In this document: piece after piece, positions 33,205-41,295 of the stretch
Layout: each line of letters starts with the position of its first letter
Position numbering within the stretch: position 1 is the stretch's first letter
NCBI GenBank assembly: GCA_009377395.1
Contig: WHUB01000003.1
Coordinates: forward strand, 2,139 to 66,138
DNA from: Actinophytocola sp.
GTDB lineage: Bacteria > Actinomycetota > Actinomycetes > Mycobacteriales > Pseudonocardiaceae
DNA length: 64,000 bases
Reading direction: 5' to 3'
Notes under the pieces: generated by a model
The model's database searches: none
Seen by the model: only the letters and a program-made list of their open reading frames with translations
What the model was told of the DNA's origin: nothing
Made by a program: the position numbers and the translations under genes

Positions 33205-34413
33205 ATGGAGTTCAGGCAGTCGAGCAAGCTCGCGGGCGTCTGCTACGAGATCAGGGGACCGGTCGTCGAGCAGGCGAACGCGCTCGAGGCGGCGGGCCAC
33301 TCGGTGCTGCGGCTGAACACCGGCAACCCGGCCCCGTTCGGCTTCGAGGTGCCCGGCCCGATCCTGGACGCCATGACGCGCAGCCTCGGGACCTCGCACG
33401 GCTACGGCGACTCGCGCGGCCTGCTCTCGGCGCGCCAGGCCGTCGCGGCGCACTACCGGCGGCGCGGCTTCGGCGAGATCGGCGCCGAGGACGTCTATCT
33501 CGGCAACGGCGTCTCCGAGCTGGCCACCATGGCGATCCACGCGCTCGTCGACAGTGGTGACGAGGTGCTGGTGCCGAGCCCGGACTATCCGCTGTGGACG
33601 GCGGTGACGCGGATGTCCGGCGGCACGGCGGTGCACTACCGCTGCGACGAGGCCGCCGACTGGCAGCCCGACCTCGCCGACATCGCCGCGAAGATCACCG
33701 ACCGCACCAAGGCCATCGTGGTCATCAACCCGAACAACCCGACCGGCGCGGTCTACTCCGATGAGCTGCTGCGCGGCATCGCCGAGCTGGCGCGCAGGCA
33801 CAACCTGATGGTGCTCGCCGACGAGGTCTACGACCGCATCGTCTACGACGGCGCGACGCACCATCACATCGGCGCCCTCGCGCCCGACGTCGTCTGCCTG
33901 ACGTTCGCCGGGCTGTCCAAGAGTCACCGGGTCGCCGGGTTCCGCTCCGGCTGGCTGGTGGCGTCCGGTCCGCGCGACCACGCCAAGGACTACCTCGAGG
34001 GGCTGACCATGCTCGCCGGGATGCGGCTGTGCCCCAACGGGCCGGCGCAGCACGCCATCGAGGCCGCGCTCGGCGACGACTCCATCGACGCGCTGGTCGC
34101 CGACGGCGGCAGGCTCGCGCGGCAGCGGGACCGCGCCTGGCAGGTGCTCAACGAGATTCCCGGCGTGTCCTGTGTCAAGCCGCGCGGGGCGCTGTACGCG
34201 TTCGCCCGTATCGACCTCGGCGTGCACCGCATCCACGACGATGAGAAGTTCGTCTACGACCTGCTGCTGCGGGAGAAGATCCACATCGTGCAGGGGACCG
34301 GGTTCAACTGGGACCGCCCCGACCACTTCCGCATCATCACGCTGCCGGAGGCCGACGAGCTGGAGACCGCCATCCGGCGGATCGGCCGGTTCCTCGACGG
34401 CTACAGCCAGTAG
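33205..34413 (+). CDS. alaA: PLP-dependent aminotransferase, AlaA-like
   Basis: 402 residues from the ATG at 33205 with GAGGAGGG just upstream. Fold-type I class I/II aminotransferase. YLGNGVSEL for cofactor phosphate, INPNNPTGAVY with the PLP-contacting Asn, ADEVYDRIVYD, Lys239 in GLSKSHRVAGFRSGW, and FRIITLP with the substrate-carboxylate Arg. Length and wording match AlaA glutamate-pyruvate transaminases. Cytosolic. Divergent from the HxlR gene, which may control it. Stops one base from the convergent DUF1906 gene. Confidence 0.88.
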   Translation: MEFRQSSKLAGVCYEIRGPVVEQANALEAAGHSVLRLNTGNPAPFGFEVPGPILDAMTRSLGTSHGYGDSRGLLSARQAVAAHYRRRGFGEIGAEDVYLGNGVSELATMAIHALVDSGDEVLVPSPDYPLWTAVTRMSGGTAVHYRCDEAADWQPDLADIAAKITDRTKAIVVINPNNPTGAVYSDELLRGIAELARRHNLMVLADEVYDRIVYDGATHHHIGALAPDVVCLTFAGLSKSHRVAGFRSGWLVASGPRDHAKDYLEGLTMLAGMRLCPNGPAQHAIEAALGDDSIDALVADGGRLARQRDRAWQVLNEIPGVSCVKPRGALYAFARIDLGVHRIHDDEKFVYDLLLREKIHIVQGTGFNWDRPDHFRIITLPEADELETAIRRIGRFLDGYSQ

Positions 34414-34414
34414 A

Positions 34415-35725
34415 TCAGCAGCGCCGGATCGGCTCGCTGAAACCGTGTCGTGCCGGTGTGGCCAGGTAGTAGTCGCTGATCCAGGCGCCGCCTCGCAGCT
34501 TGTTCCACACCGGGTCGCCGAAGATGTTCTCGCCGCGTCGCTGGCAGACCACCTTGGCCAGGCCGCCGCGGTACATCACGCCGACGAGCGCGTGCCCGGT
34601 GCCCGGCCCGGAGCGCTTGTTGACCCGGTGGGTCCGCTTGACCTGGTACGGGTAGCTGCAGCGCGGCAGTGACTCGTTGAAGCCGCTGCCGGTGGTGACG
34701 AACCCGTTCGAGACGTAGGTGCCGTTGGCGAGCAGGTTCCACACCCGGGTGCCCGCGGCCTTGCCGCCGCGCCGCTGGCAGACGACGCCGACCTTCGAGC
34801 CCGGCCGGTAGCTGTCGATGACCTTCGACTTCGTCGTCGGGTGGTTGCGGCCCTTCAGCGGCACCGGGCTGACCACCCGGACCTGCCTCGCCACCGTCGC
34901 CACCGGCGCCCGGAACCGGTTGCTGTCGATGATCATCGCGGCGCCGCCGTGCGTCTCCGCGTGCGGGCCGAGGAACTGCTTGCCGCGCTGACCGGCCGAC
35001 CACTGCCGGCTGGCGAGGCCGTACATGTCGCGCACCGTCGCGTCGCCGTCCCACTGCGCCACCCAGATCGAGTCCGGGCGCGCGTACGCGGGGGAGCGGT
35101 GGGCGCCGCCGAGGTGGATGCCGCCCGAGCCGCCGGAGACGTACACCCCGGAGAGGTAGCCGCGCTGGTGCAGCCCGGCGGTCCAGCCGGAGATGTAGCG
35201 CAGCACCGCCGTGCGGCAGCCGTCGTCCGATGTGGGGTAGGACTCGATGTCGAGGTAGAGCGCGCTGCCCGGCAGCAGGCCGAGCCGTGCCGAGCGCTTC
35301 ACCGCGTGCGCCGCCGAGCGCCGTCCCTGTGCCCGCGCCCGCTCCGGCGAGATCAGGTACTTCTTCGCGTCGGCGCGGCACGGCGCCTGTTTGCCGGTGT
35401 AGACGGGGACCAGCCGGTAGCGCATCGCGGTGGCGCGGTGCACCCAGCGCTTGTTCAGGTGCTGCTGGCTGCACGCCCGCGTCGGGCCGCCGATGTAGAT
35501 GCCGACGCCGTTGTAGCGGGAGGAGCGCCACTTGCTCATCGTCGACAGCGGCGGCGCGGAGCAGGTGTCGAAGGCGTGGCCGGAGAAGTGCGTCATCGTT
35601 GCCCGCTCGGGGTAGTGAACGGGCGTCGCGGGCGTGGCCAGCGCGGCGGGCGCTGGCAGCAGGGTCAGGGTCACGGCGGAGACGAGGACGAGCGCGACCC
35701 TGGGGATGACGCGACGACCATTCAT
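34415..35725 (-). CDS. Secreted DUF1906 (Rv2525c-like) protein with two SH3-like repeats
   Basis: 436 residues. Sec signal peptide of about 30 residues (ALVLVSAVTLTLLPAPAALA). The DUF1906 glycoside-hydrolase-like domain spans about 45-270: FDTCSAPPLSTM, YNGVGIYIGG, LYLDIESYP and IWVAQWDGDATV, with acidic residues at the expected barrel ends. The C-terminal 150 residues hold two tandem repeats, each with VVCQRRG, VWNxL and a following WIS/YVS, resembling bacterial SH3 wall-binding modules. Six or more Cys residues suggest disulfides. Probable cell-wall-associated hydrolase; activity not established for this family. Confidence 0.85.
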   Translation of the reverse strand: MNGRRVIPRVALVLVSAVTLTLLPAPAALATPATPVHYPERATMTHFSGHAFDTCSAPPLSTMSKWRSSRYNGVGIYIGGPTRACSQQHLNKRWVHRATAMRYRLVPVYTGKQAPCRADAKKYLISPERARAQGRRSAAHAVKRSARLGLLPGSALYLDIESYPTSDDGCRTAVLRYISGWTAGLHQRGYLSGVYVSGGSGGIHLGGAHRSPAYARPDSIWVAQWDGDATVRDMYGLASRQWSAGQRGKQFLGPHAETHGGAAMIIDSNRFRAPVATVARQVRVVSPVPLKGRNHPTTKSKVIDSYRPGSKVGVVCQRRGGKAAGTRVWNLLANGTYVSNGFVTTGSGFNESLPRCSYPYQVKRTHRVNKRSGPGTGHALVGVMYRGGLAKVVCQRRGENIFGDPVWNKLRGGAWISDYYLATPARHGFSEPIRRC

Positions 35726-35795
35726 ATCGCCATGATCGACATGGGGTTGTTGATCAAGTGGGATGCGTGGCGGCGTTGCGGCAGGGTTCCCTCGA

Positions 35796-36449
35796 TCAAG
35801 GGACAGGATCGCCGCCGCGCGGCTGACGGATACCGTCGAAGGCCACCTTCGTCACGGCGTCGGCCAGCGTGGCGCTGTTCGCGCCGTTGCGCGGCTTGTA
35901 CCACTCGATCAGCGAGTTGACCATGCCGAACAGCAGCCGCGCGGTGATCGCGGGATCGACGTCCGGCCGGATGTCACCCTCGGCCTCGGCCTGCGCCACC
36001 AGCCGCGCGACCAGCCGGTCGAACTCGCGCCGCTTGGCGAGTGCGGCGCGCTCCACCTTGGTGTTACCGCGCACCCGCAGCAGCAACGTGACGTAGAGCA
36101 GCCGCTCGGACAGCACCAGCACGCTGCCCCTGACCAGGTGTTCCAGCTTGTCGATCGCCCTGCCGTCGAGCTGTTCGGTCTCGTCGGCGACGGCGAACAG
36201 GCCGTCGAGCGCGCGCCCGGTGGCCAGCCGCAGGAGTTCTTCCTTGCCCGAGACGTGGTGGTAGATCGCGGACTTGGTGATGCCGAGCTTGCGGGCGAGG
36301 TCGTCCATGCTGGTGCCGTCGTAGCCGCGCTCGTAGAACAGCCTGGCCGCGACCTGCAACAGCGAGTCGAGGTCGTAGCCGGGACGTCCCCGGCGCCTGC
36401 CGGTCGTCGCGCGCGACTTACCCCCGCGCGCGTCTTCCGCCGTCGTCAT
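35796..36449 (-). CDS. TetR-family regulator
   Basis: 217 residues. Basic N-terminal tail (TGRRRGRPGYD), HTH at about 25-70 (LARKLGITKSAIYHHVSGKEELL), then an all-helical ligand domain with LTRNGxK-like RVRGNTKVERAAL as in regulators of phenylacetyl-CoA or acyl-CoA genes. Its promoter region is occupied by the second 21-bp repeat array. No obvious palindromic operator was found. Target unknown; the adjacent MFS transporter gene reads in the same direction. Confidence 0.85.
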   Translation of the reverse strand: MTTAEDARGGKSRATTGRRRGRPGYDLDSLLQVAARLFYERGYDGTSMDDLARKLGITKSAIYHHVSGKEELLRLATGRALDGLFAVADETEQLDGRAIDKLEHLVRGSVLVLSERLLYVTLLLRVRGNTKVERAALAKRREFDRLVARLVAQAEAEGDIRPDVDPAITARLLFGMVNSLIEWYKPRNGANSATLADAVTKVAFDGIRQPRGGDPVP

Positions 36450-36457
36450 ACCGGGAA

Positions 36458-36538
36458 GTGTCGCACCCCTGCGTTGTGTCCTGCGCTCCTGCCGTTGTGT
36501 CCCACGCTCAGGCCGTCGTGTTCCGCGTTCGCGCCACG
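36458..36538 (+). repeat. 21-bp tandem repeats, locus B
   Basis: Units 36476-36496, 36497-36517 and 36518-36538, plus a degenerate 18-bp unit at 36458-36475, of the same family as 4372-4434 (GTGTCCTGCGCTCCTGCCG is unit 1). The array sits directly upstream of the TetR ATG (36449, minus) and overlaps the last codons and stop of the MFS gene. The order of variants differs from locus A, so it is not a simple recent duplication. Confidence 0.88.
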
Positions 36539-37767
36539 AATGCGGCGCCGAGGACGACCAGGGCCAGCACTCCGGCTCCGATGTTGAGGACGCCGTACCC
36601 CCAGAACGCGACGACTCCGCCGCCCGCCGCGCCCGCGACGGCGGCGAACAGCCCCATCGCCATGTCGGACGCGCCCTGCGTGGCGGGCCGCTCGGCGAAC
36701 GGCACGACGTCGACCAGCAGCGCCGACCCCGCGACGAGGCTGCACGACCACCCGAGCCCCAGCAGGAACAGCCCCACGGTCAGCCCGGCCGAGTGCCCCT
36801 CGGGCGCGCTACCCGCCAGCGTCACCGCCGCCAGCAGCAGGATCGAACCGATGGCGAGCATCGGCGCCCGCCCGAGCCGGTCGGCCAGCCAGCCGACCAG
36901 CGGCGAGAACGCGAACATGCCCAGCACGTGCACGCTGATCACGAACCCGATCACGGTCAGCGTGGCGCCGCCGTGGTTCATGTGCACCGGGGTCATCACC
37001 ATCACCGAGAGCATCACGCTGTGCGAGACCGCGATGGCGACGACCGCCGCGAGCGCCTTGGGATGTTCGAGCAGCACTGTCCACACCCGTCGCAGGCCGA
37101 CCCGCGATGTGGTGTCCTCACCTCGCGCCGCGGCGTGCTCGCGGGCGAGCAGCAACGGGTCCGGCCGCAGGAACAGCCACAGCACGCCGGTGCCCGCCGC
37201 GACGGCGACCAGCCCCAGCACGAAGACGCCGGTGATCTCCGGGACGCCGAGCCAGCGCGCCACGACCGCGCCGGGGCCGGTGAGGTTCGGCCCGAGCACC
37301 GCGCCCAGCGTGGTCGCCCACACGACGGTGGCGAGCGCGCGGGCACGCTTGCCGGGCTCGGCGAGGTCGGTCGCGGCGTACCGGGCCTGGCTGTTGGCCG
37401 CCGTCGCCCAGCCGATCGCGAACGTCCCGGCGAGCAGCGCCGAGAACGACTCGACGATGCCCGCCAGCACGCACAGCCCCGAGCCGAGCGCGCCGAGGCC
37501 GTACCCGGCGACCAGGCCGGCCCGCCTGCCGCGCACGGCCATCAGCCGCGCGAGCACGAAGGCGCCCGCCGCGGCGCCGACGACCTGGGCCGTCTGCGCC
37601 AGGCCCGCCAGCGCCGAGGAGCCGAGGATGTGCTCGGCGAGCAGCACCGCGACGGCCGCGCCCGAGGTGACGGCGATCCCGCCGAGCGCCTGGCCGGCGA
37701 CCAGCGTGCGGATCGTCCTGCGCTGGATCGCGGCGGTGCCCGGCGCGACGACGTCCTGAGTGGTCAC
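36508..37767 (-). CDS. MFS transporter, probable exporter
   Basis: 419 residues, 12 predicted transmembrane helices, inner membrane. The inter-helix 2-3 motif is present as VRGRRAGLVAGYGLGALG, and helix 8-9 carries GWLADRLGRAPML. Drug/metabolite exporter type (inference); no substrate marker. The C-terminal eight residues are encoded within the 21-bp repeat array, so the repeat has invaded or supplies the gene's end. Confidence 0.87.
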   Translation of the reverse strand: MTTQDVVAPGTAAIQRRTIRTLVAGQALGGIAVTSGAAVAVLLAEHILGSSALAGLAQTAQVVGAAAGAFVLARLMAVRGRRAGLVAGYGLGALGSGLCVLAGIVESFSALLAGTFAIGWATAANSQARYAATDLAEPGKRARALATVVWATTLGAVLGPNLTGPGAVVARWLGVPEITGVFVLGLVAVAAGTGVLWLFLRPDPLLLAREHAAARGEDTTSRVGLRRVWTVLLEHPKALAAVVAIAVSHSVMLSVMVMTPVHMNHGGATLTVIGFVISVHVLGMFAFSPLVGWLADRLGRAPMLAIGSILLLAAVTLAGSAPEGHSAGLTVGLFLLGLGWSCSLVAGSALLVDVVPFAERPATQGASDMAMGLFAAVAGAAGGGVVAFWGYGVLNIGAGVLALVVLGAAFVARTRNTTA

Positions 37768-37805
37768 CTGTCCATATCACCACATTTCGGGCATGCGGTG
37801 TTGGC

Positions 37806-38972
37806 TCAGGCCGTGACCAGCAGTCCCGTCAAGTACATCGCCAGCAGTCCCGCCGTCGCGCCGCCGACGGTCGCGGGATCGAGCAGCCGTCCCGCCTTGT
37901 CCCGCACGGCGGGCACGAGCTGCACGATCACCTGCGCGATGGCCCCGACGCCGATGCCGAGCAGGAAGCCGGACAGCTCGGGGTTGCTGACGGTGCCGCC
38001 GATGACCGCGCCCAGGATCGCCGGGGCGCCCGCGATCGCGCCGAGCCCGAGCAGCGTGCCGAGCGGCGGCCGTCGTCTGGTCAGCGGCGACACGATCGCC
38101 AGGCCCTCGGTGGTGTTGTGGATGGCGAAGCCGACGACCAGCGTCACGCCGAGCGCGAGCTCGCCGACCGCGTAGGCGGTGCCGATGGCCAGGCCCTCGC
38201 CGAGGTTGTGCAGCCCGATGCCGATCGAGATCAGCAGCGCCAGCCGGAGCCCGCCGGTCTCGGTGCGGTCCCGGCTGAGCCGGTGGTCGATCGCGCTGAG
38301 CGCGAGGAACGCCAGCAGTCCGCCGAGCACGACCAGCGCCGGTCCGCCGAAGGCGCCGCCCGACTCCTTGGCGAGCTCGAAGGCGTCCAGGGTGGCGTCG
38401 ACGGCCAGGAACGCCAGCAGCCCGACGGTCACGGCCAGCAGCACCCGGACGCCACGCGCGCCGATGCGTCGCAGCGTCGGCAGGAACAGCATCCCCAGCA
38501 CCACCGGGATGATGCCGACATACGTGCCGAGCAAGGTCATCAGCCCGAAGAATCCGCCGTCGGGCTGCGGTGTGGCCACCGCGGCGGGGATCTCGTGCTC
38601 GATCACCGCGCCGGTCGAGGTCAGGATCGAGATGGCGTACGGCTGCTGGGCGTGCCACGGGTAGTGCAGCCGCAGCGTCGAACTCTCCAGCCGGTCGATC
38701 GCGGTGGCTCCGCCGGAGAAGTCGACGTAGGCGTCGTTGACGAATACCTGGGCCACCCGCACCGGGTCGGCGCCGGTGTTGCGCACCGTCAGCTCGATCT
38801 CGCCCGGAGTGAGCAAGGTCTGCTCGACGGCGAGCTCCTCGATCGGCGGGCCCGCGCGGTCGGGCAGCGTGCGGCCGCCGAGCACGGCGAGCGCGGTCAG
38901 TGTCAGCGCGATCAATGCGACGACACCGGCCGCGGGTGCCCAGATCCGCAGGCTGCTCGACGTGGTGGTCAT
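37806..38972 (-). CDS. ZIP-family metal transporter with extracytoplasmic N-domain
   Basis: 388 residues. After one N-terminal helix, an exported beta-sandwich (about 40-125; IELTVRNTGADPVRV as in CARDB-type domains) precedes seven or eight membrane helices. Two ZIP metal motifs, LHNLGEGLAIG and HNTTEGLAI, form the binuclear site in helices 4 and 5. ZIP proteins import Zn, Fe or Mn towards the cytosol. The fused beta-domain is unusual. The start overlaps the multicopper oxidase stop (ATGA), implying a joint function. Confidence 0.88.
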   Translation of the reverse strand: MTTTSSSLRIWAPAAGVVALIALTLTALAVLGGRTLPDRAGPPIEELAVEQTLLTPGEIELTVRNTGADPVRVAQVFVNDAYVDFSGGATAIDRLESSTLRLHYPWHAQQPYAISILTSTGAVIEHEIPAAVATPQPDGGFFGLMTLLGTYVGIIPVVLGMLFLPTLRRIGARGVRVLLAVTVGLLAFLAVDATLDAFELAKESGGAFGGPALVVLGGLLAFLALSAIDHRLSRDRTETGGLRLALLISIGIGLHNLGEGLAIGTAYAVGELALGVTLVVGFAIHNTTEGLAIVSPLTRRRPPLGTLLGLGAIAGAPAILGAVIGGTVSNPELSGFLLGIGVGAIAQVIVQLVPAVRDKAGRLLDPATVGGATAGLLAMYLTGLLVTA

Positions 38973-40063
38973 TCGACCACCTCGAACATGCCCATCCAGC
39001 CCAGCTCGGCGAACTCGGTCTTGTGGGCGTGGAACATGAACTGCCCCGGGTACTTGAATCGCATCTCGCAGATGCCGCGCTGGCCCTGGGCCTGCACGAT
39101 CGTGTCGGTGAACTCGGACGGTTCGAGGCGGGTGCCGGTCGGGTAGTAGTCGAAGAAGTTGCCGTGCAGGTGGAAGCTGTTGATCGGGTCGTACTCCAGC
39201 GCGTTGACCAGGTAGACCCGCACCAGCTCGCCGCGCCGCACCCGGACCGGCTCGTGCATGTAGTGGAACGGGACGCCGTTGACGGCGTAGAGCTGGTTGC
39301 CCTCGCCGTCGAACGTGGTGTTGTAGCCGTGCATGACCATCACCAGCTCGTCGGCATCGGGACGGCCCTGCTTCGGGTCGACGATGAACGTGCCGTACAT
39401 GCCGCGCGCGATGTGCTCGGCGAGCGGGCCGACGTGACAGTGGTAGAGGTGCAGCCCGAACGGCTCGGCGTCGAACTCGTACACCGTGCTGCCGCCCGGC
39501 TCGATGACGCCGTCGCCCGCGCCGGGGATGCCGTCCATCTCGGCGGGGTGAATGCCGTGGAAGTGCATGGTGTGCGGGTGGGCCGAGCCGTTGTGGAACC
39601 GCACCCGCAGCCTGTCGCCCTCGGTGCAGCGCAGCGTCGGGCCGGGGATCCTAGAGTCGAACGTCCACGCCGGGAACGTCACGCCGGGCGCGATCTCGAT
39701 GTCCTCGTCGCTGGCGTAGATGTCCCACTCGCGCAGCGTCCTGCCGTCGGCCATGCGGGAGGTGCGGCCGTAGTCGAAGTCGCGGAGGACGTCGGTGGGG
39801 TGGAAGCCGTTGGTGGTGTGGTCGACGGTGCTGCCGGTGCGGAACGTCGGGCCGGTGACGCCGCCGCCGTGCGCGCTGCTGTGGCCGCCGTGGCCGGTCG
39901 GCGTGCCGCGGGTGCCTTCGGCTGACGCGGTCAGCGCGCCGCCGAGGCCCAGTGCCGCCGCGCCCGCCGTGCCCGCGAGCGCGCCGCCGAGCAGGAACCG
40001 TCGCCGCGACGATCCGGTGTTCTCGTGCTCGGGCGGCTCGGGCGTGCTCATCGGCGGGGTCAT
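38969..40063 (-). CDS. Tat-exported two-domain multicopper oxidase
   Basis: 364 residues from the ATG at 40063; a GTG at 40078 or an ATG at 40051 are alternatives. Twin-arginine signal SSRRRFLLGGALAGTAG. Cupredoxin domain 1 has HTMHFHGIH and the type 1 copper motif YHCHVGPLAEH-IARGM. Domain 2 has NSFHLHGNFF and MFHAHKTEF, without a Cys between the His pair, so type 1 copper is confined to domain 1 as in nitrite-reductase-like or type C two-domain enzymes. Likely oxidises a metal ion (Mn, Fe or Cu) outside the membrane for the coupled ZIP carrier (inference). Confidence 0.88.
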   Translation of the reverse strand: MTPPMSTPEPPEHENTGSSRRRFLLGGALAGTAGAAALGLGGALTASAEGTRGTPTGHGGHSSAHGGGVTGPTFRTGSTVDHTTNGFHPTDVLRDFDYGRTSRMADGRTLREWDIYASDEDIEIAPGVTFPAWTFDSRIPGPTLRCTEGDRLRVRFHNGSAHPHTMHFHGIHPAEMDGIPGAGDGVIEPGGSTVYEFDAEPFGLHLYHCHVGPLAEHIARGMYGTFIVDPKQGRPDADELVMVMHGYNTTFDGEGNQLYAVNGVPFHYMHEPVRVRRGELVRVYLVNALEYDPINSFHLHGNFFDYYPTGTRLEPSEFTDTIVQAQGQRGICEMRFKYPGQFMFHAHKTEFAELGWMGMFEVVE

Positions 40064-40190
40064 CCTCACGAGGGACACAAAATTTCGTTACACCGAACTT
40101 AGCCATCAGGCGCATCGAAAGCAACCGTTGGCCGGGAAGCGAGCCAGGGGTGATTATGGTATATTAATTATCCGAAACGGAGGTACCTCA

Positions 40191-40354
40191 GTGGAGTTCG
40201 AGTTCGACGTGAACAAGAGCTCCCTGAATCGCGAGAAACACGGTATTGACTTCGTCGACGCACAGGTGCTGTGGCGACCTATCGGCAGGACCGGGTTCGG
40301 ATCATTTCGGTCCGCCGGTCGCGGGATGAGGAGGTGGCGATCTATGAAGGCTGA
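40191..40354 (+). pseudogene. brnT: BrnT toxin remnant with internal deletion
   Basis: GTG at 40191 with GGAGG upstream. The first 29 codons read as a BrnT N-terminus (EFEFDVNKSSLNREKHGIDF, then VDAQVLWR). From 40280 a different frame gives a BrnT C-terminus, YRQDRVRIISVRR then SRDEEVAIYEG, with a stop at 40352-40354 overlapping brnA. BrnT is normally about 90 residues, so some 35-40 central codons are missing and the frame is shifted. The toxin core is therefore lost. The promoter area 40155-40180 is A/T-rich (TATATTAATTAT). Confidence 0.8.
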
Positions 40355-40586
40355 AGAGTTCGACGAGAAGTTTGATCGCGGCGAGGACGTCACGTCCGAC
40401 CTCGACCTCAGCGGTGCGCGCCGCCCCGGCTATGAGCAGCGGCGCGTGAATGTGGACTTTCCGGTCTGGATGATCGAATCACTGGACCAGGAAGCGAAGC
40501 GGCTCGGTGGCACCCGGCAGTCCATCATCAAGGTCTGGCTGGCCGAGTGCCTGGAAGGGCGAAGGCGCAAGACGGACGCGGCCTGA
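40344..40586 (+). CDS. brnA: BrnA-family antitoxin, orphaned
   Basis: 80 residues. KAEEFDEKFDRGEDVTSDLD is the toxin-binding N-terminal segment; the C-terminal part RVNVDFPVWMIESLDQEAKR with LGGTRQSIIKVWLAE is the ribbon-helix-helix DNA-binding domain of BrnA. The start overlaps the remnant toxin frame by 11 bases, the normal brnTA layout. Intact although its toxin is not. Could still act as a repressor. Confidence 0.88.
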   Translation: MKAEEFDEKFDRGEDVTSDLDLSGARRPGYEQRRVNVDFPVWMIESLDQEAKRLGGTRQSIIKVWLAECLEGRRRKTDAA

Positions 40587-40594
40587 GTCCGCCG

Positions 40595-41185
40595 TCAGTC
40601 GGTCGTCGCGCCGACGATGCGGAGGGCCAGTTCGCAGTAGTGGTCGGCGATGTCGCCGGGGGACCAGTCGCCTTCGTCGCGGTACCAGCGGGCCACGTCG
40701 ATCCCCAGCGACAGCAGCGCCAGCGCCGTCATCCGCGGGTTCGAGGTCTGGAACACCCCCGCGTCCACCCCGGCCGTCACCACGTCCCGCATCCGCTGCT
40801 CGATCGCTCGCCGGTACTTGGCGATCTCCGCGTGGTGCTCGGCGTTCAGCGCGGCGAGCTCGTAGTTCACGATCCGCGCGCCGGTGTGTCCCTCGGCGTG
40901 GTGTGCGGCGAACGCGTACATCACCGCCCGCAGCTGTCGCACCGGGTCCGCTGAGCTGGTGATGCCCTCCTCGACCAGCCGCAGCGTCCGTTCGTGGCCC
41001 TCTTTCGAGATGAGGTACAGCAGCTCCTCTTTGGACTTGTGGTGCACGTACACCGCGGCCGGGCTCATCCCGGCCGCCGCCGCGATGTCCCGGGTGGTCG
41101 TCCCGTGGAACCCCTTGGCCGCGAAGGACTCGATCGCGGCCGCGACCAGCCGGCTCCGCGCGTTGGGCGGGGTCCCCTCAGTCAT
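40595..41185 (-). CDS. TetR-family regulator of the acyl-CoA operon
   Basis: 196 residues. HTH at about 10-55 (GTTTRDIAAAAGMSPAAVYVHH), then a ligand domain with MYAFAAHHAEGHTGARIVNYE typical of regulators of acyl-CoA or aromatic-CoA catabolism. Divergent from the nine-gene SDR/acyl-CoA dehydrogenase operon, with two palindromes between them. Presumed repressor released by an acyl-CoA (family knowledge). Confidence 0.88.
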   Translation of the reverse strand: MTEGTPPNARSRLVAAAIESFAAKGFHGTTTRDIAAAAGMSPAAVYVHHKSKEELLYLISKEGHERTLRLVEEGITSSADPVRQLRAVMYAFAAHHAEGHTGARIVNYELAALNAEHHAEIAKYRRAIEQRMRDVVTAGVDAGVFQTSNPRMTALALLSLGIDVARWYRDEGDWSPGDIADHYCELALRIVGATTD

Positions 41186-41237
41186 GTCCTCGCTCCCGTT
41201 CCGGGGTGTTGACGAGTGTGCCGTACCTGGGGCATGC

Positions 41238-41270
41238 TAAGCGCGCGCTTACCACTAAGCAAGCGCTTAG
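41238..41270. promoter_or_regulatory. Two palindromic TetR operators
   Basis: TAAGCGCGCGCTTA (41238-41251) is a perfect 14-bp palindrome. CTAAGC-AAGC-GCTTAG (41255-41270) is a 16-bp dyad of the same core TAAGC-N4-GCTTA. Centres are 18 bp apart, and the pair lies midway between the TetR start (41185) and the SDR start (41296). Confidence 0.82.
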
Positions 41271-41295
41271 CCGCGAAACGGAAGGATGATCGCTC

